A DNA stretch of 64,000 nt, taken from Asterias rubens. Its lineage: Eukaryota; Echinodermata; Asteroidea; Forcipulatida; Asteriidae. The notes under the pieces are model-generated. The model was not told the DNA's origin. It was given only the letters and a program-made list of their open reading frames with translations, and ran no database searches. The position numbers and the translations under genes are program-made. Shown piece by piece: positions 12,301 through 21,330 of this stretch (the first letter of the stretch is position 1; every line of letters begins with the position of its first letter). Where the stretch lies: positions 4,867,112 to 4,931,111 of the forward strand of contig NC_047077.1 in the NCBI RefSeq assembly GCF_902459465.1, written 5' to 3'.

Positions 12301-13013
12301 CTTTCTTGGTGACGAGTAATGGGGAGAGGTTGATGGTATAAAACATTGTGAGAAACGGCTCCCTCTGAAGTGCCATAGTTTTCGAGAAAGAAGTAATTTT
12401 CCACGAATTTGATTTCGAGACCTCAGATTTACAACTTGAGGTCTCGAAATCAACCATCTAAACGCATACAACTTCATGTGACGAGGGTGTTTTTTTCTTT
12501 CACTATTATCTCGCAAGTTCGATAGCCGATTGAGCTCAAATGTTCACAGGATTATTATTTTATGCATATGTTGAGATACACCAACTGTGGAGGCCAGTCT
12601 TTGACAATTACCAATAGATGTCCACTGCCTTTAAACAATAGTTAAACAACAATATTATTCAATCAAGTTCTCCTAGCAAGTGTTTACAATATTTGTTTTG
12701 GATTTGTATCTATAATTCGGCTGAGGCCTGATACAATACATGTAACTCTATGACAGTGCAAACAAAATATCTGATGTGAATCCAACCTGAAGGGATATGG
12801 CTATCGTATCTGGATTAGGCTGAATCTGTATCTGTATCCGTATTCTTGCAAAACTGCTCTAAATTTGTTTGCATGCTTTTAAAACGATGCATTCCTTTTG
12901 GTTGTATTTATAAAAGGCATCTTGTGTTCACTGCGTTGGATCTACTGATGGATTCGCTGATTGCTGAGATTCAAGACGAAGACTTTCAGAAAGACCTACT
13001 CTCCAGAGTGTAA
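3356..13013 (+). CDS. SNX19: Sorting nexin-19-like protein (PXA-PX-nexin C), nine exons
   Basis: Exons: 3356-5791, 6659-6815, 7708-7805, 8854-8964, 9618-9863, 10063-10424, 10825-11009, 11613-11700, 12917-13013. All junctions are GT-AG, phases agree, and the total is 3780 nt (1259 residues plus TAA). Two hydrophobic segments (about residues 26-43 and 46-60) precede a PXA domain (about 150-330), then a long polar, probably disordered region (340-795). The PX domain (about 803-935) has the phosphoinositide-binding motif RRHREF at 841-846. A Ser/Pro-rich linker follows, and the C-terminal part (about 1065-1240, with GWIERQVQLLFSEHW) fits nexin C. Vertebrate SNX19, known as an endosome-lysosome/ER membrane sorting nexin, is about 990 residues; the excess here lies mostly in the first-exon linker. 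SNX13/14/25 relatives carry an RGS domain between PXA and PX; none is visible here, which supports SNX19. Exon 6 contains a duplicated SPAQAVSET motif. Confidence 0.92.
6882..6990. mobile_element. Truncated TTAA-type MITE, family A, in SNX19 intron 2
   Basis: Begins with AGACACTAGACACTATTGGT and continues with the family A sequence seen in full at 12247-12634 (CTCAACATATGCAT, GTGAAAATTTGAGCTCAA). The second half is missing. Confidence 0.65.
7039..7176. mobile_element. Inverted-repeat MITE (family G) in SNX19 intron 2
   Basis: The two ends, CCAGGGGTGGATTTCACAAA and its reverse complement with a few changes, are inverted over about 35 bp and continue inward as TAGGACTAGTC motifs. A related, more diverged copy lies at about 11033-11205 in intron 7. 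Confidence 0.65.
7385..7580. mobile_element. MITE with CAATAGACCGATCCA ends (family H)
   Basis: Perfect 15-bp terminal inverted repeats: CAATAGACCGATCCA at 7385-7399 and TGGATCGGTCTATTG at 7566-7580. The interior is GC-rich with CpG-rich clusters, unlike the surrounding intron. No coding capacity. Confidence 0.65.
8215..8770. repeat. Two copies of a hairpin-bearing interspersed repeat (family E)
   Basis: Each copy carries TTTGCGGTAACACCATG or a close variant, then a short hairpin with a GAAA loop: AGTTCTGAAAAGAACT at 8361-8376 and AGTTCTGAAAAGAACC at 8702-8717. Related copies lie at 31945-32013 and 39060-39180. Read on the minus strand the hairpin fits the metazoan histone 3'-end stem-loop (six-pair stem, TTTC loop). 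Lies in SNX19 intron 3. Confidence 0.5.
9292..9590 (+). mobile_element. tRNA-derived SINE interrupted by a small inverted-repeat element
   Basis: The 5' half (GCTAGAATAGCTCAATTGGT, about 9297-9321) resembles a tRNA D arm. The 3' half (TTAATACGGAGGTCATCGGT, from about 9535) resembles the anticodon-arm and T-arm side seen in the SINEs at 50394-63776. Between them is an insertion of about 210 bp whose ends are GCTACAATTTC and GGGATTGTAGC (about 9322-9533). Lies in SNX19 intron 4. Confidence 0.55.
11033..11360. mobile_element. Diverged family G MITE followed by truncated family A MITE
   Basis: 11033-11205 has inverted ends (AATTTCACCGAACTCGTCCT and TTCGTGAAATCGGC) and TAGGATTAATCC-type inner motifs like the element at 7039-7176. 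From 11213 family A sequence follows (GACTGTCAAAGACA, AACATATGCATAAAA). It appears that the G element sits within or next to an A element. Lies in SNX19 intron 7. Confidence 0.5.
11497..11575. repeat. Fragment of interspersed repeat family F
   Basis: Ends in TTTGGGCCCTGGT and contains GTGCTTAGCAAG, as does the longer copy at 18205-18790. No coding capacity. Confidence 0.35.
11716..12060 (+). mobile_element. tRNA-derived SINE, nearly complete, in SNX19 intron 8
   Basis: The head (GTCGTGGCCGAGCGGCTAAC) resembles the 5' half of a tRNA-Leu/Ser, and GTGGGTTTGAATCCCC resembles a T arm with the B box. The body carries AAGCAAGACACTTTACC and the tail GCGCCTTGAGTACCTTGTTG followed by a GTGCGCTTTATAAGAC end. 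The same body is found on the opposite strand at about 13650-14187. Confidence 0.75.
12247..12634. mobile_element. Full-length TTAA-flanked MITE, family A
   Basis: Ends are TTAAAGGCAGTGGACACTAT and its reverse complement (one extra base on the right). TTAA at both ends (12247-12250, 12631-12634) fits a TTAA target-site duplication, as in piggyBac-type elements. The interior has a second palindrome built from GAGACCTCAGATT and its complement. About 388 bp with no coding capacity. Other copies: 18233-18620, 27603-27969, 29333-29702, 31042-31437. Confidence 0.8.
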
Positions 13014-13650
13014 ATGCGGTGAGGACAGAGGTGCAATTTTGTTTTGTAATCGACCCTCCCAAGAAATGTGCATGCGTACAGACACTATTGGTTGGCAAAC
13101 GCAATAGAGATATGCACTGAGCAAATGTGTCTGCGGCACGCTACGATACAAATAGGCGATTATTTTGCCAACCAGCGTGTAAGTGCGCACGCGTGACGTA
13201 CAGCTTACATTTTTTGTTGGAAGGGTCTTTTGTTTGACCATTCAGTATCATTCACTGGTTGTTTTGAAAGATAGCTACAAGCTTGCCACATCATGGTGTG
13301 TCGTGAATACATCTACACTACTCGGTATGCTTTGGGCACCAAAGCAGAAATTCTATGTTTGGACAAGATTTGCAGTTGAAGTAGAACTATTTTTCAAACT
13401 GCTTTTTCAGAGACTTAATATTTTATAAGAATCATTTAAATACCAAAGTAAAGCTGACTTCTTCCTCATCACAGAACTCTCAATGTCATGAATGTGTTTT
13501 CAATATTTCAACTGTTTTGATGAGTTGTTTATTCCCAAACACATATGTCGCTACGTGAATATGAAAAATACCAAAGAAGTGCACACAAACAAATGCATAC
13601 CTCATTTTGTGAAAGCCCTCAACTAGCAACAGTGAGCAGAGAATAAGAAT
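13014..13650. other. 3' flank of the SNX19-like gene
   Basis: Presumed 3' UTR and flank after the TAA at 13011-13013. No clear AATAAA near the stop was identified and no gene is recognised. Confidence 0.3.
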
Positions 13651-14187
13651 ATCAAAGTCTTATATAGCGCACGTATCTACCAAAAAGGTACTCAGGGCGC
13701 TTACTACTATACAGAAAGAGAGGTCATTGAAAATTATGAATTCTGAAACCAAATTATGTAAGAGGGTTTACAAGGTGCTACAGCGCATTCAGCACCCACA
13801 GCCAGGAACACCAGGGCGAACCCCTTCTCTTTTCGATAAGTGCACTGGGTTCTTTTACATGCGTTACACAACACATGGGACCACAGCTTTACATCCCATC
13901 CGAAGGCAAAGCAATGTTTAAGTGTCTTGCTTAAGGACACAAGTGTCACGGCTTGGAATTCGAACCCACAATCTGCTGATCAGAAACGCAAGATAATATA
14001 ATAAATAATAACCATATTTAATAAATAATAAAATAAATAATAACCATATTTATAGAGCGCATTTTCTAAAGGATATATAGTGCTAGGGATAATGCAAAAA
14101 AAAATAATGAATAACAGAGCAAAAATATATAATGCAACAGATTCAAAAACACATTCGGTGCCCGTAATCGCTCGGCCACGACCCTTC
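13650..14187 (-). mobile_element. tRNA-derived SINE, minus strand, with an AT-rich insertion
   Basis: Read on the minus strand, the head is GGGTCGTGGCCGAGCGATTA (ending at about 14187) and the B-box region GTGGGTTCGAATTCC is near 13956-13970. The tail TACGTGCGCTATATAAGACT is near 13652. An AT-rich stretch (about 13990-14145, with repeated AATAATAACCATATTTA) separates head and body and is absent from the sister copy at 11716-12060, so it is probably a later insertion or expansion. Confidence 0.65.
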
Positions 14188-14189
14188 CA

Positions 14190-15055
14190 GATATTGGGGT
14201 TTGTGGGTTTGTGGGTTTGTTTGTCACTTTGTGGAGGTTCTGGGCTGGTATAGTGAATAAAAAGTGCTGTTTTCCAAAAATCCTTGGCTGTAAGGTTTAT
14301 ACAAAAAATCAAACCACAGATGTAGGTTTGTCAGTACTTGTACACATATGTTTTTCAACAAAGTAAATTAATAAATTCATAGATCCATGTTTTAATTGTT
14401 TTTTCTTATTACTTTTTTTAAACAAAAATCTTTGTTCTCCCATTGTTTTGGACTTGCTTCAGTGCATCACGTTATTTTTTTTTCACAAAAATTAAACCAA
14501 AGATATTGTTTGTTTTACAACTTATTATTATTAATTGAGGACTTTTTTTTGCATCTTTCAGTGTTAGTTTTAATTGTGTCCTTTGTTGTTTTATCAACAA
14601 AGTAAAACCGAGGCGGTCCTACTTGTAGTTAGGCATGCAAATGGCAAAATACATCAAGTTCAGATTTAATGGTTTAAACCTGGCACACTTAAAATTGGTT
14701 CATATTGTGGTGTGCTAAATTAGGCTAAAAAGCTTTCAAGGAGGAAATCTGGCACATTTTGGGTGGAAGGATACCCAAAACCACTTTATTATTATTAATA
14801 TTATTATTAGTATTATTGTTATCATTATTTGCAATCCCTTGAAAAGGCACTTTACTTGTATTATTTTTATTACTTGATTAAATGTAATATTGTTAGAAAG
14901 ACAATTTCTAAAGAAACTGAATGACTCAAACACCAGCAAAATACCTTAAATTTTATTAGTTATGTTATAAGGTATATCATGCTCCTCCCCAATGCTCATA
15001 CGCATGAAAAACAGTGTACCCTTACGAACTACCAAAATAAGCACAAAGATAAGCA
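14190..15055. other. AT-rich gene-free stretch with TTATTA microsatellite
   Basis: No gene is recognised. A degenerate TTATTA microsatellite lies at about 14785-14830. Many short poly-T and poly-A tracts are present. Confidence 0.4.
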
Positions 15056-15150
15056 TTCAAATATATTCTAGTTGGTAAGACACTGCTCTAGAATTGCAAG
15101 GGTCGTGGGTTCGAATCCCACCAAAGTAACATGCCTGTAATATTTTTTCA
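15056..15150 (+). mobile_element. Truncated tRNA-like SINE fragment
   Basis: TAGTTGGTAAGACACTGCTC resembles a tRNA D arm leading to an anticodon arm, and GTCGTGGGTTCGAATCCCAC is a near-perfect T arm with B box. The acceptor stem does not close and no tRNA-sized fold is complete, so this is called a SINE fragment and not a tRNA gene. Confidence 0.5.
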
Positions 15151-16480
15151 CAGGACTCGGGAAATAATTAATACGCTGTCTTATTGAAATTCGTAGTGGC
15201 TGCTATCCCTGCCCCTCTCTTTATTTCATCGGCGTATGCCAATCTGATCATGCTATCCGACCAGATAATTCTACTGTGAGGAATGTTTTACGTTTTTTTT
15301 TACCTTCTTCCTCCGATGCCGTAACAGAGAATTTATTTTATTTATTTATTTCTTCTTTACCCTGGGGAGACCTCTCAATGATACACTGTTTTTTAGAGGT
15401 GCCTAGCAATTACAAACAAACATCAACATTTTAAAATTGTATTAATCTAAATATATATGTATAAAAACTAAATGATTAAAAGAAAAGAGCACTATTAAAA
15501 TAGAAAAACAGCAACATTTAAATAAACACTACGACAACAGCACAAAATCTTTACAACAAGCAAATAATTATACAATAAAGATCTGGCTTCGCGTAGATTG
15601 GGACTTGACCTGGAGCCAACGGGAGAACTTGGCAAGTGTGTAGGTGTGACTGGAGTTGGGTTTAAGTTTGCCTTTGTTAAGACAGTGTTCCATGAAGCTA
15701 GTTCTGTAGCTTTGGGGGCCAACTTACTCTGTAGTCGATCTACATGTGATCCACATTTCAGCTCAGCGCCATCCTTACCTTCTAGGGCTTTCAGCATCCC
15801 CACTAAGGAGAGTTCATTGAGGGAAACTCGCAAAATGCGCTTGGGTCCCCATACTTGTATAAAAATACAATCATAAAAAAATGCCTGCAACTTCTTAGGC
15901 GAAAAAATTAATATCTATTACTTACAACTTTTACTTCCCTGTGAGGGGCAAACACCACCAAGCCAAGTCCAAACCTGCTACATTGGCTAAAGAAAATAGT
16001 AGTGAAGAAAACTGTCTTTGTTAAATATTAGAGAACCTTCTCTGACAAGAGCTGACGGTGAAGTAGAAGAGCTCTTGCTTTGTGCCCCTCGTTGTCGCTA
16101 CGCCTCAGTGGTTTTCGAAAGAAAAAAGGTAACAAAGCGTCATCTCGGGAAATATCGGCAGTTCTATTTTCGATCTCGTGACCAGTCATGCCAGTACATG
16201 TCGATTTCCAAGTCAGTTGTGATGTTTTAAGCACACAATAAGGCGAGGTGACCTTCCCATTTCAACATTCCCTCGTCTACGGAAATTTCAGTGCTTGGGT
16301 TCATACAATTCCTTGAAGTTCTGAACAATGCAGTCATACAGAGCAATAACTTGGTAGATTTTGTCTGTACCTATCTTGGTTTAGGTACAGTTGGTCTAGG
16401 GCATATGAGTCATTTGTTGCATGTTCTCATACAGTTACCATTGGCATTGTGCGTCTAGGCCAGGAGGGGTTCTTTGCCCA
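15151..16480. other. Gene-poor stretch; one unrecognised open frame on the minus strand
   Basis: A 131-codon minus-strand frame (15495-15890) includes LRVSLNELSLVGMLKALEGK and a Pro/Ser-rich end. I do not recognise a family and see no splice or coding support, so it is not called as a gene. It may belong to a decayed mobile element because a gag remnant on the same strand follows at 16490. The rest is unassigned. Confidence 0.3.
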
Positions 16481-16489
16481 GGGAGGTCT

Positions 16490-16870
16490 GTAAGTGTGAG
16501 ATTGTACCTTTTTGAGCAAGGCAGTCTAAAGACGGTCATATTCTGAGGCTGCATCAACAGACAATCTAGAATACGCCTCAAGGGCTTTCCCTTTCAAAAG
16601 TGCACTAAGGTTAATAGCCCATGTACTTCCAGGCCAATTTTGCACAGCGGCATACCTCTCAAATCTTTGCAGATAGGCATCACATGCTGGAATCATCGTG
16701 CCACTAGATTGTAAATTTGTCTTGTCTTTGCAATGCTCTATCCCTAGCCTAAAAAATGTTTCCAGTTTGTGTTTGTCCTCCGATTTGTATGGGAGGTTGT
16801 TATGGATGTCAAACCCATCTCCACCCAACAGCTGGCCACCCGAAATCTGTCGGGTTTGTCCACGATATTA
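16490..16870 (-). pseudogene. Retrotransposon gag remnant (Ty3/gypsy-like) with in-frame stop
   Basis: The minus strand encodes a fragment containing YLQRFERYAAVQNWP, then WAINLSALLKGKALEAYSRL, typical of the capsid part of LTR-retrotransposon Gag proteins (W...L...L.GKA.E.Y..L). The frame meets a TAG at 16526-16528 and then continues as TALLKK, so a Lys codon probably became a stop. No protease, reverse transcriptase or LTR is visible next to it. A domesticated gag is conceivable but the stop argues against it. Confidence 0.6.
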
Positions 16871-18204
16871 ATTAGATTTTCATAGCTGTCCCAGAACAGC
16901 TGCCAGAACTGTTTTCAGTTGGCTTTTAGATCACCTGTCTTCTGGGTGTGTGAGTGAGTTGTATTCATGATAGTAACTACAGCTAAGCTGCTAGACTTGT
17001 GGACAAGTTGTTATATAAATGTCGGTCACGGTGATAGCATTCCCGCAATACTGGCAATATTCCTGCGAGACTGCTGCCCCCCGCGAGACTACTGCTCTCC
17101 TACTACGGTCCCATTTAGTTTATAGGAGAGTTGTCGTCGGCAGCCAGCAGCCAGTCGCGTGAGAGCAGTGATCTCGCATGAGCAGTATTTTGTTCACGGA
17201 AACCCAGAGCTGTATAAACCTGAATCGTTACGACTCGACTATCGCGACAGTGACTTGTCTACAAGTCTAATAAGCTACAGATACAACTAAGCTATATACA
17301 TATACATATTCATGCACAATCTAACTGGAATACTTGTAGCAAGTCTAAGTTAATATTAAACGAAAATTTTAATGTTAATACTAAACTAGGTTTGCGCTCA
17401 GTTCCTGTCCAAACCATAAACCCGATAAAATATGAGTTACAAAGCTATATTTCTTATGTCACAAATTTCATTCAATTAAACTTTTAGTAATTTCCAAGCT
17501 ATTCAAAAAATGCGAACACCTAGTTTTTGTGATGTCACAAAAACTTTTGTTTTTCAGCCTCGATTACCTCAATCAAATGTGTCAAGTTTATGTTTGAATT
17601 TCAGTGCGGGGGGGGGGGGGGGAGAATTCGACATTTTGCAAATAACAAACTTTGGTTTTAAAAGCCTTACCGTATTTGAAAACTTAGGATCTCTTGAAGG
17701 TTATCATGACATCTCATTGTATGAGGGGCCTTATTACAGGAAAGCAATATGCTTGACCATGACCAGTAAAATTACAATTGTTGCAATTGAAATTTGAATG
17801 AATACGCTGGGCTACTTCTAATGAGTTGTCCACACCATCTAATATGGTATATGAAGTGGTATATTTTGTGCCCCTTCAGGTATGTTTCCTACTGGTCTAA
17901 AGCATGGATTCAGCCAGTGTGCTTGTTTATGTATAGACCTACATTGTATTTGTGTGGTTTTTACAAATATTTCCCGTTTTTTTTAATGTAATATAATTGT
18001 ACTGCGTTAACACCCCAATAATAACTGGTAACTACTTAAAATAATCAGTGCAATTTTGCTTTAATCACTTGCCATCAGATTGTTACATATTTTAAAGAAG
18101 AATTTATTTCCACCACAACCACTTGTGTTTTATTACATCAAGTGTCACATTTTATGTCACATTCTCATTTGATTAATATTTGGTTTACATTCCAATGGGT
18201 GAAT
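16871..18204. other. Gene-free stretch with a long poly-G run
   Basis: No gene or known repeat is recognised. A run of about 17 G lies near 17606-17622, followed by GAGAATTC. ACTGC-rich short repeats occur around 17060-17110. Confidence 0.35.
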
Positions 18205-18790
18205 CTTATCGGTCTCAAATTCATAGAGCTGCTTAAAGACACTGGACACTATTGGTAATTGTCAAAGACTAGCCGTCACAGTTGGTGTATCTCAACATAT
18301 GCATAAAATAACAAACCTGTGAAAATTTGAGCTCAATCGGTCATCAAAGTTGCGAGATAATAAATGAGGGAAGAAAACACCCTTGTCACACCAAGTTGTG
18401 TGCGTTTAGATGGTTGATTTCGATACCTCAAGTTCTAAATCTGAGGTCTCGAAATCAAATTAATTGGAAATGACTTCTTTCTCGAAAACTATGACACTTC
18501 AGAGGGAGCTGTTCCTCGCAATGTTTTATACCAACAATCTCTCCCCATTATTCATCACCAAGAAAGGTTTTATGCTAATAATTATTTTGAGTAACTACCA
18601 ATAGTGTCCACTGCCTTTAAGCATATCAATTTGCTAAGCATAAGAAAATTATGTCTACCAGAATATGGTAACCTGCCAAACTACCATGTCACAGTACAAT
18701 TTGTGACTTGCATCCTGCTCATATCTGCTTAGCAAAACATTTTTAAGCAATATTCCCTGCTTAAGTAGCTCTTTGTTGGGCCCTGGTGTC
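18205..18790. mobile_element. Interspersed repeat family F split by a nested family A MITE
   Basis: The outer repeat starts with CAAATTCATAGAGCTGCTTAA (18214-18234 region) and resumes after the insertion as TTAAGCATATCAATTTGCTA, ending near 18790 with AAGTAGCTCTTTGTTGGGCC. The inserted family A element is 18233-18620, with TTAA at both junctions. Partial F copies lie at 11497-11575, 20560-20640 and about 36040-36140. Confidence 0.6.
18233..18620. mobile_element. TTAA-flanked MITE, family A (nested in family F)
   Basis: Begins TTAAAGACACTGGACACTAT and ends AGTGTCCACTGCCTTTAA. The orientation is opposite to the copy at 12247-12634. The internal GACCTCA palindrome is conserved. Confidence 0.8.
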
Positions 18791-18869
18791 CTTACTTGGA
18801 TTATTGGACATAAGGAAACTAACTGAGATGATGTTCAAACAAGTAAACAACGGAAAAACCCAACCTTGT

Positions 18870-19094
18870 TTCTGCACGTTTCGCCGTGTCATGACATGTG
18901 TTTAAAATAAATCTGTTATTCTAGATATCGAGAATTGGTAATTGTTTTAATGTTTTTCTCAAAAAGTAAAGCATTTCATGGAATAATATTTAAGGGACGT
19001 TTTTCACCATTACCTTCTGTAAACCCTGTAAGTTATTTGTAAATTTGTGAACTTTTCATTTTTGTTCTGTTCAGAAAGTGTCCAATGGCTTTAA
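18870..19094 (-). mobile_element. Truncated TTAA-type MITE, family D
   Basis: Contains TTTCGCCGTGTCATGACATG and ends GTCCAATGGCTTTAA. It is the half-element related, in reverse orientation, to the full copies at 26081-26445 and 43835-44210. Confidence 0.55.
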
Positions 19095-19373
19095 TTTGCT
19101 ATTTCATCACTGCCTTTTTGCAATGTTTATGCATGCCTATGTGACTCCAATTATTTTTCTTTCAAACTTTGTGAATTTATAGTAAGTCTATAAAAAACTA
19201 TATTGAAAATATAAAAATTATAATTATATGGAAAATATATTATTGAAATAAGATTTTCAGAATGAAAAAAGCTATAATAGTGCTGCACAGTATGAAATGA
19301 AACTTAATAAAAGCAAAGAATCAAATATTGTGTAAGTGCGTGTCATTGAACTCTATACCGGGCCATTAAATCA

Positions 19374-19691
19374 AGTGAATGGACAACCCTGATCGTTGTG
19401 GGCCAAACAAACTTTACATTTTTATCACACTATAATCAAGCACTCCCTGCAGGGCTAGCCAATCACTCCATACAGGGCTAGCCAAGCACTCCATACAGGG
19501 TTAGCAAGCACGATGTAGGGCCAGCCAGCCAAGCACTCCACCTACAGCAAACTTTGCTACAGATCACGGCCAACTTTGCTAAAGGTTTATAATATATATA
19601 AACTTTTTGTTTTACTCTCAGACCCAATCACAAGTGAACAGACAACCCTGATCGTTGTGGGCCAAACAAACTTTACATTTTTATCAGACTA
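19374..19691. repeat. 58-bp direct repeat flanking a ~25-bp tandem repeat
   Basis: Two nearly identical stretches starting GACAACCCTGATCGTTGTGG lie about 260 bp apart (about 19375-19432 and 19633-19690). Between them (about 19440-19545) are four degenerate units with the core AAGCACTCCATACAGGG. Flanks may be remnants of one repeat that was locally duplicated. Confidence 0.55.
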
Positions 19692-19913
19692 TTTTATGGA
19701 GGTATAGGCCTACAATGCTTTATTTGTAAAAAACAAGTGCAGGCCTTGTTGAGCCCAAACAAACAGGGTTTTATGATGTACCTTGCCCTTAGAGTATAGT
19801 CCTTGTCAGCAAACTATATTCCGTTTGGGTTGGGGCTATTTATATCCGGATTGGGAGATTTTGCTGTCGATTGGATAAGAAAATTCCCCATTCGGGTTGT
19901 TTATTATGTGATG

Positions 19914-20148
19914 TGCGTTCGATTAGCTTCCCAGGGTCGACCCTGCGGTACTCCGAACAAGAGCTAATCGAACACACACTCGCTCTTTCATGGTGACGAT
20001 ATACAACTCGGGCCAGCCTCAAGACCCGTTCCACAAGCAGGGCACTTGGGGCTGACCCGGTGCTATGAGCCCCCCTGGAATGATGTCAAAGCTATTCAAA
20101 CGTACCGGGGGCAGACCGCGGTCTACCCGGGAAGCTAATCGAACGCAC
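19914..20148. mobile_element. Inverted-repeat MITE, 235 bp
   Basis: Ends are GTGCGTTCGATTAGCTTCCC and its exact reverse complement. The motif AGCTAATCGAACACAC recurs inside (near 19962), so the element has an internal partial copy of its own end. GC-rich compared with flanks. No coding capacity. Confidence 0.7.
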
Positions 20149-21270
20149 TATAACGCCAGGAGGTTTTCAGTTGGATGTGGCCAGAAAAGTTACACAGTGC
20201 CCCACTGTTTTGATGTTAAGTTTGCATTGCTTTCAGAAAAACCCATTGAATTACCTGATACATAAAGGATCTTCCAAACACCTGCCAATGTATCATAATT
20301 AGAGTCAAAGCTGACGTTTAATCATGTTTCCTTTCCAGAAATGATAACTTATGCCCAAAACGGCCTGCAGTTCTCAGGAAACATGGCGCCGTCTTTCATT
20401 TAATTAAGCAAATAAGATTGGTGACACATCACTAAAAAAAACTTCTTTTAAATGGAGGGATCTATCCTTGCTCTATGGATCTACATAGGCCTACTTATTA
20501 AGAGTAATGTAAAACATTGTTTTTTACTGAACGGGTGAATTTATTTCCATGCTCTGTGCCCACGTACAGTTTGTGACTGCTGCTCATTATTGCTAAGCAA
20601 TATTTTCTGCTATAAGCAGCTCTATGGGATGCGGCCCTGGTTTTCAATGCACCAAACCATGGAGATGCCAGGCAAACCAACCAAATGGCGAGTGAATAAT
20701 GTCGCATTTTTCGAGTTACGCATAAACCGGTCTCGCAAGGCGATTCTGTGCAGCTTCGTCTGCGGTTGCGATATACTGAACGGTACTTCTGCGCAGGCCC
20801 GTCCCCCTCCCCCACCCACCATCGCACCACTCCGATATCGGATTATGAAGGCCTTGATTTACTTCTTCAACAGTGGAGGATATATATAGGGTAAACAACC
20901 CTGACAGGGGTCAGTGGTGATTCAAAAATCACGAGATATCTACAGAACGGGTCTGTATGCACACCCGAGCTTACGTAACGGTTATCGGCTTTTCGGGATT
21001 AATGCTCCGTTATTTTTTTAGTGTGGACCTCTAGCTGGGTAAACACCCGAGATTGGGGAGTAGTTATGGTTTAACAATGACGCAGATTTCATAACAAACC
21101 AAAACATACGTGTATAATGTTATGTAAATTGATTGTATACCAATATCCATTATAAAAATAAATTAAAAAAATGACATCACACGGCTTACCCGTTATTGTC
21201 TGGTCAAGTTATTCCTCCTGTGTCCACGCTGTGTTTGGTTCACTAAGAGTGTAACATACAGAAGCAGGGT
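20149..21270. other. Gene-free stretch
   Basis: Only a partial family F repeat (about 20560-20640, with GCTAAGCAATATTTTCTGCT) is recognised. Open frames on both strands at 20498-20898 overlap each other, have no splice or domain support, and are not called. Confidence 0.3.
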
Positions 21271-21271
21271 A

Positions 21272-21330
21272 TAGACATTGCCTTCCCGGACTTTAGCAAG
21301 GCATTTGATGTTATGCCTCATCACACAATC
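21272..21330 (+). pseudogene. Reverse transcriptase remnant of a non-LTR retrotransposon
   Basis: Translates to IDIAFPDFSKAFDVMPHH, which matches the conserved LINE reverse-transcriptase block usually read as DFSKAFDKVPH. Only about 20 codons remain; the flanks do not continue in frame. Confidence 0.6.

Noticed and set aside
15495..15890. 131-codon minus-strand frame as a gene
   Set aside because: No recognised family, no start context or splice support, and it lies in a repeat-rich region near a gag remnant.
20498..20898. Overlapping frames on both strands near 20.5-20.9 kb
   Set aside because: Mutually overlapping, no domain, no splice partners, partly in an interspersed repeat.
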